This document shows positions 10,044-19,424 of a stretch of 64,000 bases of DNA, piece by piece. How positions within the stretch are numbered: the stretch's first letter is position 1; each line of letters begins with the position of its first letter. A program made the position numbers and the translations under genes. The notes under the pieces were generated by a model. That model saw nothing but the letters and a program-made list of their open reading frames with translations. It searched no databases and was not told the origin of the DNA. This stretch comes from a virus: positions 62,001 through 126,000 of IMG/VR virus record IMGVR_UViG_3300008050_008852; one strand, written 5' to 3'.

Positions 10044-12395
10044 ATGTCTTTTGTAAAAATTACAAAATCAAATACTGACACTGCGTATGTAAGGTTACAT
10101 CCAAGCAGAAGTTTTGTATCATCATCATCTGGCGTTACAGGATCAGTGCGTGTAATAGCACAGTCCTCACCGTTTTTTAAAGAGGTTAGTTCATTTAGTC
10201 CATTTGTAGACAACCCTATAGATGATACAAGCATTGAGTCATATAGACAATCATTATTTATGTTGACAGGATCAGGCTTAAATTTAAGTGCTTCCGCACA
10301 TGAATATATGGGCTTAATTTCGTCAGCATCTTCAGCTGCACGTCAGTCAAAATACGTAGAGGTATTACGCTTCACACCAACAAATACATTAACATCTGAT
10401 ACACAAAGAAAAAGTGTTTATAGAAAAGTTTTATTACCATACTATCAAACTGAAAATCCTGATGCTGGATTTAATTTCACAAATTATCAATGCTTTAATT
10501 TTGTTAGCGCCTCAGTATTTCCCAGTGCATCGGCATTAATATATCCAGATCCTTTAGACAATTATTCTGTAATGAGTGGGTTTTCGTTTTCGTTTAATTC
10601 AAAAATTGCAAGAGATGCAGGTTATACAGTTAATGGTGACCCATGGGACTATCCAGCAGGGTGTGTGTTGTTTAGATCATCATCATATGCGGTGTCTATT
10701 GTCTCCGGTTCTAAAAAGGATCATACTGGTTTTCCGGCGGCATATAGAGTGTTACTGCAATTAAGTTCAGCTGTTGATACTAGTCCGTCATTACTTGATT
10801 TAAACGCCTTACCAAATTATACATTTTTAAGCTCTGATAACGTTTTAAAAAAGAACCACTGGCACAACGTGGCAATTTCGTGGGGTAAAGATCATAACGC
10901 AGGAACCGGTTCATTTTTTATTGATGGCCAAAAAGACGAATCTGCAGACTTTACGTTATCAACAATAAGTATTAATACATCCTCAGACGATTTTAACGCC
11001 TTGATGCTCGGGGCGCGCTTTTCTGGAAATAACGACTCTTATTCTGGCTTTTTCAATCCAGCTGTATCTACAGAAGGCGTCTATTCCGGAGGCGCCGCCA
11101 TAGAACCTGAAAATACTAGTCTTACAAATAGATTAAATGGAGAAATTAATGATATTCGTGTATACAGTAACGTTTTAGCCCCTGATTTAATTGAAACTGG
11201 ATCACAATTTGGTTTGACCACAATTCCATCTGGTATGGTTTTTTATGCACCATGTTTTTTCGTAAAAGAAAGTCCTGTAAGGTTGTCTTTATTAACACCG
11301 TTTCAACAAGAGACAACTGGTACACAAGAACCATATAACGTAAAACTTAGTTATGGTGTAAATGGCCGCGACATTAATTTACAGAATTATACAAGGGATT
11401 TTGTTCAAAATAATTATCCACGCTTATATCATTTAACAGCATCAACTATAGACACTTCAACAAGCACATATTCTGCCAATTCATTTCTTTTAGACATAGG
11501 CACAAATAAATTAATGCATCAAGCACGTGGAATGTTTATATTGCCAAGTGATAATGGTAAATTTGTTCCAGGCTGGAATTTACTTGCCAGTGGTACAATT
11601 GTTGATAAACCAGATTCAAGTTCGCCAATGTCAAGATACGTTAATGATTTAGACTATATGAATTATGCTATTGTATCGTTAAATAATATGATATCAACAT
11701 CATCAATTCTTGAGGGTTTAGTACAAGTAAATTCAGATGGTTCTGATAATACTGCTCAAACCGGTTTGTTACAACAAATAATGGGTGGTAGTCCAGAAGA
11801 CGTAAGCGTAGATCCAGGATCTGGTTATACGATATTACAAAGAACTCGTGATAATTCGTCAAATATGGTCACGTTTTTTGACTCTAGTAATTTATTTTAT
11901 GGTAAGAGAATAAAGTCAAGCACAATTACTTTAAGTGAACAAGAAATATCTGGTACATCTGGCACACTTTCAATGAGATTTAAAGATAATGGGATGGGTG
12001 GTATGTATAGGGCAGACGCGTCGTCTATTCATGCAACTTTTTCTAGAATTGGTGACGTTCTATACCAAGAAGGTATTGTTGGAATTTTACACCCATGTAT
12101 TCCGTTTTTTGGTAAAAATTCTTTTAATATAGATTTTAAGGGTGATCAAAACGTACATGTTTATGAAGTCAATGTTCCTGCCATGGCCGGTATGTTAAAT
12201 TCAAGCTCCAACCCAAATTATGTTGCGGGTACTAAAGATGATTATGCATCATCATATGAAGGGCCTGTTGTTGGGATTAGTTCAATACTTTTTCATGATG
12301 AAAATTTTAATGTAGTTGCAAGAACAAATTTCGCTCAACCTATACTAAAGACAGAATTTGATAAATATTTATTTAGGATAAAGTTTGATTTTTGA
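10044..12395 (+). CDS. LamG/concanavalin-A-like tail surface protein
   Basis: The product is 783 residues. Residues about 160-385 look like a LamG/concanavalin-A-like jelly roll. The phrase HWHNVAISWGKD is the typical 'W-H-V-A-x-x-W' strand, followed by SFFIDGQKD and LNGEINDIRVYSNVL, the usual closing strands of this fold. Such domains often bind carbohydrate, and on phage tails they commonly take part in host-surface recognition. The remainder is beta-rich and not recognised. The stop codon overlaps the next start by one base (TGATG), coupling the last structural gene of this block to a replication gene. I infer a receptor-facing tail or baseplate protein; no specific ligand can be read from the sequence. 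Confidence 0.6.
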   Translation: MSFVKITKSNTDTAYVRLHPSRSFVSSSSGVTGSVRVIAQSSPFFKEVSSFSPFVDNPIDDTSIESYRQSLFMLTGSGLNLSASAHEYMGLISSASSAARQSKYVEVLRFTPTNTLTSDTQRKSVYRKVLLPYYQTENPDAGFNFTNYQCFNFVSASVFPSASALIYPDPLDNYSVMSGFSFSFNSKIARDAGYTVNGDPWDYPAGCVLFRSSSYAVSIVSGSKKDHTGFPAAYRVLLQLSSAVDTSPSLLDLNALPNYTFLSSDNVLKKNHWHNVAISWGKDHNAGTGSFFIDGQKDESADFTLSTISINTSSDDFNALMLGARFSGNNDSYSGFFNPAVSTEGVYSGGAAIEPENTSLTNRLNGEINDIRVYSNVLAPDLIETGSQFGLTTIPSGMVFYAPCFFVKESPVRLSLLTPFQQETTGTQEPYNVKLSYGVNGRDINLQNYTRDFVQNNYPRLYHLTASTIDTSTSTYSANSFLLDIGTNKLMHQARGMFILPSDNGKFVPGWNLLASGTIVDKPDSSSPMSRYVNDLDYMNYAIVSLNNMISTSSILEGLVQVNSDGSDNTAQTGLLQQIMGGSPEDVSVDPGSGYTILQRTRDNSSNMVTFFDSSNLFYGKRIKSSTITLSEQEISGTSGTLSMRFKDNGMGGMYRADASSIHATFSRIGDVLYQEGIVGILHPCIPFFGKNSFNIDFKGDQNVHVYEVNVPAMAGMLNSSSNPNYVAGTKDDYASSYEGPVVGISSILFHDENFNVVARTNFAQPILKTEFDKYLFRIKFDF

Positions 12396-12958
12396 TGAAT
12401 AACGAATTTGTAATCGGCTTAGATGTGTCAACAAGTTGTACTGGCATTTCAATTTTAAGTCTAGATGGTAAAGTAATTAATATTTCGTACTGTAAACCAA
12501 AAGGTGATACGTTAGTAGAAAAAACTATTGACTTTAAGCACTTTGTTTGTAATTTTTTGAGTATAAATGGCTTTGGAAAACCTCAACATATATATATTGA
12601 ACAAAATCTTCAAAAATTCCGGCGTGGATTTTCGAGTGCTCAAGTTATTAATAAACTTGCAAGATTCAATGGTATGGTTAGCTATGTAATGTTTGAAAAT
12701 TTTAATGTGCAACCAGAATATATAAACGTCAATGAAGGTAGAAAAGCTTTGGGTATTAAGGTTCCTCGTGGATCAAACGCTAAAGAGGTTGTCTTTAAGT
12801 GGTGTAAGCACTCATATGCTAATTTAGAGTGGCCAACAAAAAAATTAAAGTCAGGTCCGAGAAAAGGGCTTGTAATCTTAGACACATGTTGTTATGATAT
12901 GGCAGATGCCATTGTAACTGCAGCCGCCGGGATTACGTTAGATGAACGAAATAGATGA
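12395..12958 (+). CDS. RuvC-like Holliday junction resolvase
   Basis: The product is 187 residues from the ATG at 12395; a TTG three bases earlier is less likely because it has no better ribosome-binding site. The RNase-H-like fold of RuvC resolvases is shown by the first strand IGLDVSTSCTGISIL with Asp10, the second acidic motif IYIEQ with Glu69, and the C-terminal DMADAIVTA with Asp168 and Asp171. These four acidic positions match the metal-binding set of RuvC. T4 itself resolves branched DNA with endonuclease VII (gp49), an unrelated fold, so this protein probably replaces that function before packaging. It overlaps the following primase gene by 17 bases. Confidence 0.75.
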   Translation: MNNEFVIGLDVSTSCTGISILSLDGKVINISYCKPKGDTLVEKTIDFKHFVCNFLSINGFGKPQHIYIEQNLQKFRRGFSSAQVINKLARFNGMVSYVMFENFNVQPEYINVNEGRKALGIKVPRGSNAKEVVFKWCKHSYANLEWPTKKLKSGPRKGLVILDTCCYDMADAIVTAAAGITLDERNR

Positions 12959-13934
12959 CGAAAAAAGAGTATTTGAGATTAGAGCCAACTTTTTACAGTC
13001 CATTTTTGGTACTGGTGTAAAATCACCGGAGCATTTCGCCGTTTCATGTCCAGCATGTTGTTCTGAAACAGATCGAAAACATAAAAAGAAGCTTTCTATA
13101 AGATTGGCTACTGGTATGCACCATTGTTGGATATGTGGACTAAAAGGTAAGACACTTAAGTATACAATTAAAAAGTATAAACCACAATATTTGTCAGAGT
13201 ACTGTAGAATATTTGAAGAAGAAGATTATAATTCGAAAATTAAGCCTCCAGCAGAAGATGAAGAAATAATAGCAGTACTTCCATCAGGATTTATACCATT
13301 AGCTACATCTATTCCTTTAGATCCGGATCATATAGCAACAATAAAGTACCTTTTTGCACGACAAATATCTAAGGATGATTTTTATAGATACCGCCTGGGT
13401 ACCTGCATAACCGGTAAGTTTTCACGAAAGGTTATTATGCCATCTTTTGATGTAGATGGCAATTTAAATTATTTTACAGCCAGATCAATTGATTCAGATG
13501 GTTCAAAAAAATACATTAATTCAAAGGTTAAGCGGAAAGACGTAATTTTTAACGAAATAAATATTAGATGGAACAAGCCTCTTACCCTTGTTGAAGGTCC
13601 ATTTGATTTAATGAAGTGTAATTGGAATGCAACTGCAATGCTTGGATCATACTTAGATGAAAGTTATCAACTGTTTCAAAAGATAGTTAAAAATTGTACT
13701 GAAGTGATATTAGCAATGGATTCAGACGCCAAAGATAAGTGTTCAAAGATAGCACAAAAATTAAAATCTTATGGAATAAATGTAAAATATGTAAATTTGG
13801 ATAAATTTAATGATGTAGGTGAGATGACAAAGCTTGAATTTGAAGAAATATTGCGAAACGCAAAACCATGGTCATCGGTGTCATTACTTAATTCAAAAAT
13901 TAGTAATATTAGATCAAGTTCAAATTTTTTTTAA
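12942..13934 (+). CDS. DNA primase, gp61/DnaG type
   Basis: The product is 330 residues. An N-terminal zinc ribbon has ligands Cys36, Cys39, Cys62 and Cys65 (CPAC and CWIC). A TOPRIM catalytic domain follows, with Glu218 in LTLVEGPFDL and the DxD pair Asp260/Asp262 in ILAMDSDA. This is the layout of T4 gp61 and DnaG-type primases, which make short RNA primers for lagging-strand synthesis, normally with a gp41-type helicase. No helicase domain is fused here and none lies in the window. The gene overlaps the RuvC-like gene by 17 bases and precedes the gp47-like gene by eight, forming one replication-recombination cluster. Confidence 0.85.
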   Translation: MNEIDDEKRVFEIRANFLQSIFGTGVKSPEHFAVSCPACCSETDRKHKKKLSIRLATGMHHCWICGLKGKTLKYTIKKYKPQYLSEYCRIFEEEDYNSKIKPPAEDEEIIAVLPSGFIPLATSIPLDPDHIATIKYLFARQISKDDFYRYRLGTCITGKFSRKVIMPSFDVDGNLNYFTARSIDSDGSKKYINSKVKRKDVIFNEINIRWNKPLTLVEGPFDLMKCNWNATAMLGSYLDESYQLFQKIVKNCTEVILAMDSDAKDKCSKIAQKLKSYGINVKYVNLDKFNDVGEMTKLEFEEILRNAKPWSSVSLLNSKISNIRSSSNFF

Positions 13935-13942
13935 GGGATTAA

Positions 13943-14599
13943 ATGTTAAAAATTGCTCATTTAGCAGATATACATTTTAGAGGTTTATCACGTCATGACG
14001 AATACCGTTATGCGTTTGAACAGTTTTTCGATCAGTGTGATAAGATAAAACCAGATCATATAGTAATTGCTGGTGATATTGTACACTCTAAAACGCATGG
14101 TATATCACCGGAATTAGTTGACATTTTAACGTGGTGGTTTAAAACCATGGCTTCAATTGCTCCAACACATATTATACTGGGAAATCATGATGGTTTAATG
14201 CATAATAAAAGTAGGCAAGATGCAATTAGCCCAATTGTTAATGCAATTGATTCTAGTAATTTATACCTATATAAGGAATCTGGCAATTATTTAGTTGGTG
14301 ACGATATTTGTTTTAATGTATTTTCGTGTTTTGATGAAGATAATTGGGATAAAGTAGTACCAGTACCTGATAGAATTAATATAGCACTTTATCATGGTGC
14401 CGTGAAAGGCAGTGAAATTGAGACAGACTGGATAATTGAAGGTGAGGTTGAAGCAGCTATATTTGATGGTTATGATTTTGCAATGATTGGTGATATTCAT
14501 AAACGCCAAACTGTTTCGTCTAGATGGTCTACAAAAGAAATAGATGAAACGGAATTAGAGGGTTATATAGCCTCTGGTTGGGAAATTGTTAATGAGTAA
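13943..14599 (+). CDS. SbcD/Mre11 (gp47)-type nuclease, N-terminal catalytic part
   Basis: The product is 218 residues, against 339 for T4 gp47. All metallophosphoesterase motifs are present in order: HLADIHF (Asp9, His11), IAGDIVH (Asp45), LGNHDG (Asn81, His82), LYHGAV (His151) and GDIHKRQ (Asp184, His186). The chain then ends with 28 residues (191-218) that look unlike gp47 and like the tail motif of phage homing endonucleases ('ELxxYxxxGWE'). The missing C-terminal capping domain is found at the start of the next gene, in the same frame after a single TAA and one codon. The nuclease centre is complete, so a two-chain enzyme is possible. With gp46 it would resect DNA ends for recombination-dependent replication. 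Confidence 0.8.
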   Translation: MLKIAHLADIHFRGLSRHDEYRYAFEQFFDQCDKIKPDHIVIAGDIVHSKTHGISPELVDILTWWFKTMASIAPTHIILGNHDGLMHNKSRQDAISPIVNAIDSSNLYLYKESGNYLVGDDICFNVFSCFDEDNWDKVVPVPDRINIALYHGAVKGSEIETDWIIEGEVEAAIFDGYDFAMIGDIHKRQTVSSRWSTKEIDETELEGYIASGWEIVNE

Positions 14600-14602
14600 T
14601 GT

Positions 14603-17176
14603 ATGAGTAAAATAAAAATACGTAAAAAGCTTGGTCATATAAAATATCCAGGTTCAACAACACAACAAAATTTTGGTGAGTCGATTCAAAAAGGCTGGCT
14701 TTTATGGAAGATTGAGTCTAAGAATAATTTTTCAAGTGAGTTTATTGAACTGAAAAATAATAGCCCGTTTATAACACTCGATTGGTCTGAGATTGATACT
14801 AGCAACGACAGTAACCATATTATACCTTTTGGTGCCAGAATCCGCTTAAAACACCCTCAAGATATCCCGCGAGCAGAAGTTAAGCAGTTTAAGTCGTTAT
14901 TAAGAGAGAAATTTGGGGCATCTGAAATTGTTACAAGGGTTGAGGCCCTTCCAGTAAAAGAAAAGATGAAAATGTCTGATGAACAAGTAATTAATTTTCG
15001 TGATTACGGTGTTTTGTTGGCATTATTTAAAGAATTTCATATTGATAAGCAATATGATGAAGATATGTGGGAGCTTATTGCCTCCAGGTTAAAAAGATAT
15101 TGTGAGATGATTCCAAAGGCAGATTCTGCGCGCGGAACCAAGTGGTCAATTGAAAAAATGACATTTGATAACATGTTTGGTTATGGTGAAGGAAATATTA
15201 TTAATTTTGTTGAACTAAGCGGTGTTGTAGGTCTATTTGGTCGAAATAGAGTCGGCAAAAGCTCAATTCCTGGTACAATAAGTTATGGTTTATTCAATAC
15301 CTCCGATAGAGGCTCATTAAAGAATCTTCATATTATTAATACTAGAAAAAATTATTGTAAAACTGAAATAGATATCGCAATTGATGGTAAAAAATATAAA
15401 ATTCAACGCCAATCGGTCAAGAAGGTATCAAGAAAAAGTTCTATTAGCGCATCAACTCATTTAAACATATTTGAATTAAATGATCAAGGTGAAATTACCA
15501 AGGACATAACTGGAGAACAACGCCGGGACACAGATGTAGTACTTTCTAAGCTGATCGGTGATAAAGACGATTTCTTTTTAACAACATTTGCCTCTCAAGG
15601 TCAAATGAATGCTTTTATTCAACAACGCGCCACATCTAGAAAGGCTGTATTGGCTAATTTTCTTGATTTGGCCGTATTTGACACACTTTATGAATTAATA
15701 CATAAGGATGCTAGTTATATTAAATCTAAATTAGCAAAAATTCCTGAACGAAATTGGGGATCAATTATTTCTGATACTGAATGTGATATTATTGAGAATA
15801 AAGAACAAATACAAGTATTAGAATCAGAGACATCAAGCCTTCAACAACGCTTAAACGGGCTTCGACTTGAATTAAGTGATATTAACCCAAAGAATATTAT
15901 CACACGTCATGAAGTGGTACGAAAAGAAAAAAAATTAAAAGAAATATCCAATAGGTTAATAAACGTTAATACAAAAATTGTTGATATAGAAGAATTAATA
16001 ACTGATTATGATAGAAAGATAAAAAAAGCAGAGTTATTTGAATTATCTTTTCCGCTTGAGGAATTAGAACAAAAGCTTCAGGAACAATGTGTTCTTGAGC
16101 GCAATCTATTAACAATAAAGCATAAATTAGAATCAGAAAAGAATACACTCAAACGCCAACGTGAATCTGCAAAAATATTAAAGGCTGTTCCTTGTGGCGA
16201 TGTGTATCCAACTTGTAAATTTATTAAAAAGTCACATAAAGATGCAAAGATAATTGATGAACAAATTAATAGTGTTAACGAGATTAAAAAGTCAACAAAG
16301 ATAATTCAACAATCGTTTAATAGATTAATTGATCAAAAATTAGGCGATAAAATTAATTCATATCGCAAAATTGTAAAGTCGGCGACTGAAACACGCCTAT
16401 CAAAAACATCGTTAGAATTTGATTTGGCTGCATTACGAAAAGAAAAGAGTGAACTTGAAGAATCAGAAATATTAGTGTCAGATCAATTGGTCGTAATGTC
16501 ATCACAATTAATAACTGAGTCTGATAATCCGGATATTTCCATTTTAACTAAGAAAATTCAGGACCTTGAAGATTCAATTAGGAATAATGACGTTTCTAGA
16601 TTGTCATTAAGTGAAAAAAACGGTATTGCAAAAGCAAAATTAGAGCAATTAAAAGAAGAAAAGTCCGATTATGAGTCAACCCTTGGTGATTGGAGAGTTT
16701 ATGACGCTTTATTGATGGCTACTAGTAAGCGTGGGGTACCTCTTCATGTACTTAATTCTAGACTTCCAAAAATTAATGCTGAAATTGCAAAAATTTTAGG
16801 TGATAGTACAAATTTTTCTGTTACACTGGAAGCGCCGATAGATTCTAATGAAATGAATATATACATAGATTATGGTGATTCATCTCGCCCAATTGAATGT
16901 GCTTCTGGCATGGAAAAAATGTTATCGTCATTAGCTATTCGTGTAGCGTTAATAAATATATCTACACTGCCAAAATCAGATATCCTTATAATTGATGAAG
17001 GGTTTGGCTCACTTGACGATAATAATGTAGAAGCTTGTGGAAAATTACTACAGAGTTTAAAAAATTATTTTAAGACAATTTTTATTATTTCGCATGTAGA
17101 TGCTGTAAAAGATAGCGTCGATAATTTAATTGAAATAACAAAAAAAGGAGTTGATGCTTATGTTCGTGCAATTTAG
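14603..17176 (+). CDS. gp47 C-terminal domain fused to SbcC/Rad50 (gp46)-type ATPase
   Basis: The product is 857 residues; T4 gp46 is much shorter. Residues 12-170 match the C-terminal part of gp47-type nucleases (HIKYPGSTTQQNFGE, then GWLLW). The ATPase starts near 181: Walker A GRNRVGKS (213-220), a long coiled coil, a hook CGDVYPTC with Cys531 and Cys538 at its tip, a second coil, signature ASGMEK (767 on) and Walker B LIIDEG (Asp798, Glu799). It is an SMC-like motor that controls the gp47 nuclease at DNA ends. The start has only a weak ribosome-binding site, so coupling to the upstream gene or readthrough of its TAA is likely. The hook spacing (six residues between cysteines) differs from the classical CxxC. 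Confidence 0.85.
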   Translation: MSKIKIRKKLGHIKYPGSTTQQNFGESIQKGWLLWKIESKNNFSSEFIELKNNSPFITLDWSEIDTSNDSNHIIPFGARIRLKHPQDIPRAEVKQFKSLLREKFGASEIVTRVEALPVKEKMKMSDEQVINFRDYGVLLALFKEFHIDKQYDEDMWELIASRLKRYCEMIPKADSARGTKWSIEKMTFDNMFGYGEGNIINFVELSGVVGLFGRNRVGKSSIPGTISYGLFNTSDRGSLKNLHIINTRKNYCKTEIDIAIDGKKYKIQRQSVKKVSRKSSISASTHLNIFELNDQGEITKDITGEQRRDTDVVLSKLIGDKDDFFLTTFASQGQMNAFIQQRATSRKAVLANFLDLAVFDTLYELIHKDASYIKSKLAKIPERNWGSIISDTECDIIENKEQIQVLESETSSLQQRLNGLRLELSDINPKNIITRHEVVRKEKKLKEISNRLINVNTKIVDIEELITDYDRKIKKAELFELSFPLEELEQKLQEQCVLERNLLTIKHKLESEKNTLKRQRESAKILKAVPCGDVYPTCKFIKKSHKDAKIIDEQINSVNEIKKSTKIIQQSFNRLIDQKLGDKINSYRKIVKSATETRLSKTSLEFDLAALRKEKSELEESEILVSDQLVVMSSQLITESDNPDISILTKKIQDLEDSIRNNDVSRLSLSEKNGIAKAKLEQLKEEKSDYESTLGDWRVYDALLMATSKRGVPLHVLNSRLPKINAEIAKILGDSTNFSVTLEAPIDSNEMNIYIDYGDSSRPIECASGMEKMLSSLAIRVALINISTLPKSDILIIDEGFGSLDDNNVEACGKLLQSLKNYFKTIFIISHVDAVKDSVDNLIEITKKGVDAYVRAI

Positions 17177-17426
17177 TGATATACGAATTATAAAAGATGA
17201 AAATTATCAAAAGGTACCATTATCATGCGATGTTTGTGATACAATGTTATGTGTTTTTGATATTATGGATTATAAGAAATATGAGTGCTGCGCCAATTGT
17301 TCATTGATGATTGCTCACCCAAACGCAGAAAAATGGCTTAATGGCTGGCGTCCTTCAAAGAAAGAAATTGATAGAGTGGTAGAAAACCAGAATAATACGC
17401 CTATTTATATCATGAGAGGTTTGTAA
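17160..17426 (+). CDS. Small zinc-ribbon-like protein
   Basis: The product is 88 residues from the ATG at 17160, chosen because AAAGGAG (17144-17150) lies nine bases upstream; ATG 17154 and TTG 17151 are too close to that site. Two cysteine pairs, CDVC and CANC, separated by about 20 residues, suggest a zinc ribbon. The remaining sequence has no recognised motif. It overlaps the end of the gp46-like gene by 17 bases and its stop overlaps the next ATG by one base. Its function is unknown; the context suggests a nucleic-acid-related accessory factor, but nothing in the sequence shows that directly. Confidence 0.6.
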   Translation: MFVQFSDIRIIKDENYQKVPLSCDVCDTMLCVFDIMDYKKYECCANCSLMIAHPNAEKWLNGWRPSKKEIDRVVENQNNTPIYIMRGL

Positions 17427-17809
17427 TGCTAAATTCAAATGAAGTAAATATTTTGGGGAATATCTTTAATTCCTCATTTGGAAAATCATCACTTACATTT
17501 AATTGTAAGGCACTATTAGAAGATGATAGAATAAAAGTAATGTATAGTACATCAGCAAGTTTCGCTTCAGAGCAAGACATGCATTGGCAACAGGTGCGTT
17601 TAAGTGAAGAATCAACAGCTAGAATTGCTGATTTTATTACAAATGCAAAAAAAGAATTTAAACAAGAATCTGGTGTTGCCTTAAAACTCAACGAAATACT
17701 TGATAGGGATTCTCTTGAGCTTGTGAATGCGTCAATGAATAACCCTCGACGCGTCTTTGTCTACAGGCGCTTTGCGGAGTTTGAGATATTAAATGGCGCC
17801 AAGCAATAA
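17426..17809 (+). CDS. Conserved-looking hypothetical protein upstream of terminase
   Basis: The product is 127 residues. The ATG overlaps the previous stop (TAATG) and has GAGAGG six bases upstream. The sequence is mixed alpha/beta, with a central strand pair (NCKALLEDDRIKVMY, then WQQVRLSEE) and a C-terminal FVYRRFAEFEIL strand. I do not recognise the family. It occupies the place where T4 encodes small terminase gp16, directly before the large terminase with a 17-base overlap. The sequence does not show the coiled-coil or helix-turn-helix form usual for small terminases, so that assignment is only positional. Confidence 0.55.
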   Translation: MLNSNEVNILGNIFNSSFGKSSLTFNCKALLEDDRIKVMYSTSASFASEQDMHWQQVRLSEESTARIADFITNAKKEFKQESGVALKLNEILDRDSLELVNASMNNPRRVFVYRRFAEFEILNGAKQ

Positions 17810-19397
17810 AAAGCATCAAGTTCAAGAAATTGTAAAATGTGGTAAAGAGCCTCTATATTTTATAAATAAGTACGTAAAAATACAACATCCTGAACGTGGT
17901 ACAATATCATTTAATACCTATCCATTTCAAGACGACTGTGTAGAAAACTTTATTGATAACCGTTTTAATATAATTGTTAAATCACGTCAGTTAGGCCTAT
18001 CAACACTTGTTGCTGCTTATGCGGTTTGGTTGGCTATTTTTTATAAAGACAAAAGTGTTCTTGTTATTGCTACAAAACTAGCGGTTGCTCAAAACTTTAT
18101 AAAGAAGGTAAAAGTTGCAATTAAAAGTTTACCACCTTGGTTGATTTTACCTGAAATAACTGGTAACAATAAGCAAAGCGTTGAATTTGGTAATGGCTCA
18201 ACAATAAAGGCAATTCCGACGTCTGACGACGCTGGCCGATCCGAGGCTCTTTCACTTTTGATTATTGATGAGGCCGCATTCGTCCGCAACTTTGATGAAC
18301 TCTGGATGGGTTTGTACCCCACCTTATCAACTGGTGGTAGGGCTATAGTGCTTTCTACACCAAATGGTGTTGGTGGTCAATATTACGATCTTTATATGAA
18401 GGCAGAAAATGGTGACAACGATTTTCATGCAACAAAGCTAATATGGGATGTCCATCCAGAACGAGATGATGAGTGGTTTGAAACAGAATGTAAGGCAATG
18501 AATGAAAAGCAAATCGCACAAGAACTATTGTGTGACTTTGCCGCGGCTGGTGATACATTTTTAACTGCTAGAGAAATTGAATACATAAGGAATTGTGTAA
18601 AAGCACCGATGGATAAATGGGGCTTTGAGAACGCAGTTTGGGTATGGAAATACCCCCTAACTGAACACAAGTATTTAATCAGTGCGGATGTTGCTAGAGG
18701 CGACGGTGCAGATTACTCTACTTTTGTTGTTATTGATATTGCAAACAGTGAAGTTGTTGCGGATTTTAAGGCAAAAATACCACCAGATAATTTTGCCACA
18801 CTATTAGCCGAAGCAGGCAGACGCTATAATATGGCTACAGTAATACCTGAAAGTAATACATACGGATATGCCGTATTGATGAAATTACAAGAACTACAAT
18901 ATGAAGCCATTTATTTTGCAAAAGAAAAAGATCGTTTTGATGTGATGTATGGTGATGGTAATATTGGAAAAGCAGGCTTTTCTACACAAACGTCTTCTAG
19001 ATCAAAAATATTGACCAAGCTTGAAGAAGTTATTAGAAATAAACAGATTTTGATATATTCGTCAAGAATCTATGAAGAGTTAAAGACGTTTATTTGGAAA
19101 GGTACAAAGCCACAAGCTATGAAGGGTAAAAATGACGATCTTGTAATAGCTTTAGCTATTGGTTGTTGGTTATATGACACTTCGTCGCAATATTCAAAAC
19201 AAGTGATTGATTTAAATGCCGCCATGTTAAACGCAATGTCAGTTAATAAAACAGAGGCACCAGAGCAATTAAACGGACAGTTGAAAAAACATCAACACTT
19301 AAACCCATTTATACCAATTGTTGTATCTGAAGATCAATTTGCTAATGAAGAAGATGAAAAAAATCCATTAACCAATCTCGGTTGGTTGTTAAAATAA
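17793..19397 (+). CDS. Large terminase, gp17 type
   Basis: The product is 534 residues (T4 gp17 is 610). The N-terminal packaging ATPase has a Walker-A-like SRQLGLST (64-71), Walker B LLIIDEAA (Asp159, Glu160) and the coupling motif LSTPNG near 188-192. The C-terminal RNase-H-like nuclease begins with SADVARGDGADYS (Asp299), continues with VIPESN and ends with KNDDLVIALAIG, giving the acidic metal-binding triad. The enzyme cuts concatemeric DNA and pumps it through the portal into the prohead. It overlaps the preceding gene by 17 bases and is followed 27 bases later by the portal gene, the usual T4-type order. Confidence 0.92.
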   Translation: MAPSNKKHQVQEIVKCGKEPLYFINKYVKIQHPERGTISFNTYPFQDDCVENFIDNRFNIIVKSRQLGLSTLVAAYAVWLAIFYKDKSVLVIATKLAVAQNFIKKVKVAIKSLPPWLILPEITGNNKQSVEFGNGSTIKAIPTSDDAGRSEALSLLIIDEAAFVRNFDELWMGLYPTLSTGGRAIVLSTPNGVGGQYYDLYMKAENGDNDFHATKLIWDVHPERDDEWFETECKAMNEKQIAQELLCDFAAAGDTFLTAREIEYIRNCVKAPMDKWGFENAVWVWKYPLTEHKYLISADVARGDGADYSTFVVIDIANSEVVADFKAKIPPDNFATLLAEAGRRYNMATVIPESNTYGYAVLMKLQELQYEAIYFAKEKDRFDVMYGDGNIGKAGFSTQTSSRSKILTKLEEVIRNKQILIYSSRIYEELKTFIWKGTKPQAMKGKNDDLVIALAIGCWLYDTSSQYSKQVIDLNAAMLNAMSVNKTEAPEQLNGQLKKHQHLNPFIPIVVSEDQFANEEDEKNPLTNLGWLLK

Positions 19398-19424
19398 TAT
19401 AATTATAAAATACGGTACACTAAA

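Noticed and set aside
14592-14610. Repeat ATGAGTAA-TGT-ATGAGTAA at the gp47/gp46 junction as cause of the split
   Set aside because: Removing one repeat unit still leaves the TAA in frame, so it does not explain the break.
17426-17809. Small terminase gp16
   Set aside because: Position fits, but the sequence lacks the coiled-coil oligomer form usual for that family.
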